Assembly (NCBI GenBank): GCA_003260075.1
Contig: QLIY01000557.1
Span: 43,811 to 107,810 of the forward strand
Length of the DNA stretch: 64,000 nucleotides
From: Phallusia mammillata
Lineage: Eukaryota > Chordata > Ascidiacea > Phlebobranchia > Ascidiidae
Direction of reading: 5' to 3'
Positions within the stretch are counted from its first letter, which is position 1. Each line of letters opens with the position of its first letter. The translations under genes were made by a program, and so were the position numbers. Below the pieces are notes generated by a model that saw nothing but the letters and a program-made list of their open reading frames with translations, did not search any database and had not been told where the DNA came from. Shown here one piece after another: positions 59,941 to 64,000 of this stretch.

Positions 59941-60379
59941 ATACAAAAGCTTTGAAGGACTATATCAGGACCCTGTTGAATTTTTCAGCAAGGCTGATTG
60001 GGTTGTTGACTTCTGCAGAGACTAACAGAACTTTGCCAATTATGGAAGGTGTGGTCTTATGTGGAAATGAATAGTACTGCATAGAGAAATAACAACAGTG
60101 AATCAGTAAATTTAGTTTTCAAGAACAACAACAGATTGAAAAAAAAACACAAAACACTTACCTGTTCTTGTCACCCTTCTTTTTGACTTGTTTATTATCA
60201 TGTATACTAAAAAGGTGATTTATGGGACTGGCACATTAGTTCAATCTCATAATATGTTTGAAACATATATTATCACTTGGACATTCATAACCCCAACACA
60301 GAAAGCAAAACACAGGTTCCTAAAATGTACAGTTAATGGGAAGAGTAACAAAAATTTAGACTGTTTGTATATGCCATTT

Positions 60380-60760
60380 ATAGATGTTGATTATTGTGTT
60401 ATTCACTGTAGGCCAGATATTTATCCTGTTAGACCTCTAAAATGAGTGATTTTTGAACAAAATCTTAATTTGGTGCAATTTAGAAAGTTTGTAGAATATG
60501 CCATTTTAAGTTGTCGATCATTGTGTAGTTAAATTAGGTGAATTGTCGTAATTGACTGAAATTTGTATAGCTTGTAGAATATGCCATTTATAGGTGTTGA
60601 TTGTTGTGTTCAACCATTTAGCCCCTACATTTACCCAACCGGCCCACTAAAATGTTTGAGTTGCTTAAACAATGTTGGAATTGGCTAAAATTTGTATAGC
60701 TTGTAAAATTTGCTATTTATAGATGTTGATTTGTTGTGTTTAACCCTTTAGCTCTTTTTT
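60380..60760 (+). repeat. Further diverged units of the 125 bp repeat
   Basis: About three units with the same motifs (TGCCATTTATAGGTGTTGATT, here cut to 20 bases or fewer in matching, and ACCCTTTAGC). More decayed than the main block. Confidence 0.6.
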
Positions 60761-60935
60761 GTCCTCAAACATTACTTGAGTTGGTTTAAAATGGTATGAA
60801 ACAACTTAGTAATATGTTTTGTTAAGCATATAAGTCATTAACGGTTGTAAACACATGTTTTATATGCTTTTGACATGGTATGCACTTTATTTAAATCACA
60901 TTGGTCAATGGTTCCTATAGAACAATTTATGAATA

Positions 60936-60974
<39 letters not shown>
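60936..60974. other. 39-base G run, probable assembly gap
   Basis: The only long G-type run; the flanks are not duplicated. Confidence 0.7.
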
Positions 60975-62384
60975 CTTGAGTTAGTTATTGAAACTTATTT
61001 TACTCCTTGCAAGTATTGTAATATTTGCAATGTAGGGATTTATGAACCTGCAACACCATATAGGATTACTTTTACCTAGTTTGCAGAATTACAACCAATT
61101 GTTACAACACAGAGGAGATTACTAAAAAAACAGTTGTGCATCAACAATTGCCCTTTGTTAGTTTACCTTTAATGAAATAAGAAGCATTGCTTGACAGAGA
61201 CGGTTATTATATATTCCACATTATTTTGCAATTTACCATAAATTGAAATCACTTTGCAGATCTAGGTTTAGGACACTGTGTCAGCTTTGGGGCCCTTGCG
61301 CAAAAAGTTTTGTGGATTTATGCTACTATTTCAAAGGAAGGTCAGAATTAAAGGTTGTTTGTCATAACTGTAATGGTGTTTAGACCTAAAATTGTTTACA
61401 AGACAAACTTTTTAGGCTTGTAAATTTTTATCAGAGATGTGGCTTTGGGGGGGGGGTAACGCCACCCATGTATAAACACACAAGAAACTTATTTCTAAAC
61501 AACCATTGAAAAGTATTGGCAAATAAAAACAAAAAATGTATCCCACAAGCTAAAGACTATCGATTAATAATGGATAGATTTGACATAAAGCCGTTGTTAA
61601 AAAATGGGTACTAAAAATACAGCAAATGGAAATACAAACATAATAACATCATCTTATGAAAAAACAATTAAACAACCTCCAATTATATTGGCAACAAGCT
61701 GGGTAGAAATTTTTTATCCCAAACAAAGGACAACTGATTGTGAACACAGCAATTTTGCATACCTATACCATAAAAAAATTTTTTTCTTAAATTCTCACAT
61801 GTAATGATGGCGGTACTAACCACTGCATAAGATAATATTAGCTCCCCAAAAGTTTTATCAGAGATGTGGCTTGCGTCGTTTTTGAAATTGACACATCATG
61901 GTCAACAAAACTGTTTTGTAAATCGGTTCATTGCAAACTCTATCTCTACAAAAACTATATGTTAACACTTTGTGGTTTGTTACTTTCTTGAAGCAAATCT
62001 CGAGTTACCATTTAAAATGACAATATATATTAACTCCCATCACTCATCTAAAACAACAACACACAATATGATATTAAGATTGCACATACCTTTTTCAACA
62101 TGGCAATGACAACAACATACCAACTTGTCACCACAGAAATGCTGATCAAGATATAGCATATATACAATTTAATTATGGATCCCCTTTGCTGAAAGCTTCA
62201 CCCACAAGCCCCCCCAACACGCAATTTTTAAAACAACTATAATGAAGTAAATTTTGAGGAGTTTCATACTTTGTCCACAGCATAAACAAATTGCGATTTA
62301 GCGACACAGTTAGGAACAATATGTCAAATCTGAATTCCTAATTATAGGTCACCTTCCATGCAGCGGACACATTTTGTTTTTGTC
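60975..62384. other. AT-rich intergenic sequence
   Basis: Contains a G-run join at 61447-61456, where a short segment (TTTTATCAGAGATGTGGCTT) recurs at about 61854. No gene seen. Confidence 0.5.
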
Positions 62385-63797
62385 TGTGTTTCTTTCTGTC
62401 TAATGCTGATTTTTTATACGAGCTTGGTCAAAAAAGTGTGCTTCAAATTTGAACAGATGTTAGTTATTAATCCAAATTTGATCCTCCTAAAGTTTGACCT
62501 TGAATGACCCAGCAGTTCACCCCCAGCCCCCCAAAGCGTATTTTTTAAAGTGACTGTACTGACTAAAGTACATCATCTAGGAGTTATATGCTTTGTTGGT
62601 TGGTGCAGGTAAGGTTTTCTAACAGTTTTGTAACTTGCAATGAATTCAACTATTTTCACCCCTTAACCCTAAAATACTCATTTCTGTCTAATGCTGGTTT
62701 GTTAGGGGGGGGGGTTTCAACATGGCAATGACAACAACATACCAACGTACAATTTAATTATGGATCCCCTTTGCTGAAAGCTTCACCCACCCCTTAACCC
62801 TAAAATACTCATTTCTGTCTAATGCTGGTTTGTTAAACGCCTTTGGCCAAGAAAGCATGCTTTAACTTGTTCAAATTTACACAGATGTTAGCAATTGATC
62901 CAAATTTGATCCTCATGAAGGTTGACCCTGAATGACCTAATGGTTGACCCACAGGCCCCCAAAAACTAAACTTTTTAGAACAGTTATAAGTACAAAATCT
63001 AGAAGTTTTATGCTTTGATGGTTGGTGGAATGTAAGGTATTCCAAAGAATTTTCTAACTTTTTATTAGATTCACCCATTTTTCACCGCTTAAACCCTGAA
63101 ATAATTGGTTTTAGTTTTAGGCCAGAAATACAAGCCCTGATGTGCTAAAACTTTAAGCAGTTGTTTGCAGTAGGTTACTTGTTTAGCATTTAAAATTTTG
63201 CCTTAATAGGACAAATGGTTACCTTTACAGCCCATAATATGTGTACACTGACCTGTGGGGGGGGGGGTTTTACGAGACAGCTACTTTGGTGATTAGAAAT
63301 CAGCTGTATTTGCACAGCAATGCCATGTCATTTTGTTAAGATATCATATCAAGGTCCAAGCAAGAGATTAAATTGAAGTATTTTTTTTCATTCTTTTTTA
63401 CTGTTTTTGTAATTATATGACAATAATGATGGGGGGGGGGCAGTCAGGAGTTCCAAGGGAGTAACTCACTGGTTTATGATTGAGGTGTCAGAGCGGGAGG
63501 GTTCAGCTTGACATCAAACAGACATTTTACGAGACAGCTACTTTGGTGATTAGAAATCAGCTGTTTTTGCACAGCAATGCCATGTCGTTTTGTTAAGATA
63601 TCATATCAAGGTCCAAGCAAGAGATTAAATTGAAGGGGGGGGGGGCGCAACGTTTGTTCATGTTAAATCCGCACAAACACACTTGTGGGGACCAATTCGT
63701 TTTGGTTTGCAAAAACAATCACATGTGTAAATCAAGTGATGTGTATAGTCAATTGGTAAATAGGATATAGAATATATAAAATATTACAAAGCCACCT
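62385..63797. repeat. Dispersed repeat, copy 2, broken by G runs
   Basis: The same order of landmarks as 47145-47890. It is expanded by local duplications at G runs 62705-62714, 63257-63267, 63431-63440 and 63635-63645. The same strand orientation as copy 1. Confidence 0.65.
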
Positions 63798-64000
63798 TTC
63801 TTGTTATTTTTTGACAATAATTGCCAATCATTGTTAATTGAGGTTATGGAAATTACACTTTTGAAATGTCAGTGCAGTTTGAAAGCACCTATACTTGCAA
63901 ACAATCAATCTAAGCAAACCATTAATTTGTGCCAAACAATGCCATGATTAATAAGCAGAAACTATTTTATGTCTAGATTTTTATGTGAAATTAACATAAC

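Overview
The window is animal genomic DNA with compact intron-exon genes and many short transposons. A DMRTA-type doublesex/mab-3 gene, a modular secreted protein (TSP1, trefoil, EGF, sushi), a kelch-repeat gene, and abundant hAT-type MITEs point to a non-vertebrate deuterostome. A highly heterozygous tunicate (ascidian) is my best guess; this is inference from gene content and style, not a sequence match.

Layout. (1) 2,795-6,508, minus strand: a complete six-exon DMRTA-like transcription factor of 623 codons plus stop, with DM and DMA domains. (2) 6,509-28,666: about 22 kb with no gene I can support; it lies upstream of the DMRT gene and could hold its control elements. (3) 28,667-42,778, minus strand: a gene of about 20 exons for a secreted protein of about 850 residues. 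Its order is signal peptide, a cysteine-containing N-terminal region I do not recognise, TSP1, two trefoil (P) domains, a calcium-binding-type EGF, and six sushi/CCP domains. Exon phases agree across all joins except inside the last sushi exon, which is broken by assembly gaps. (4) 44,041-44,724, plus strand: an intronless 227-codon ORF of unknown function. (5) 45,767-50,817, plus strand: the kelch-repeat part of a KLHL-like gene; no BTB or BACK domain was found. (6) 54,838-54,895, plus strand: a possible first coding exon of another gene. (7) 55-64 kb: mostly repeats, namely a diverged tandem repeat of about 125 bp, a broken MULE-like transposase, and a second copy of a dispersed repeat seen at 47 kb.

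The strongest anomaly is technical. There are 42 runs of C or G. Thirty-six are 10 or 11 bases long (27 exactly 10) and six are 25-97 long. All 22 runs before 36,710 are C and all 20 after 39,679 are G. Most of the short ones sit between two near-identical copies of flanking sequence. This fits scaffold gaps written as a homopolymer, with a 10-base minimum where contig ends overlap but were not merged, and a reversal of orientation between about 36.7 and 39.7 kb. The apparent tandem duplications, including duplicated exons in the secreted-protein gene, are therefore probably allelic contig ends rather than biology.
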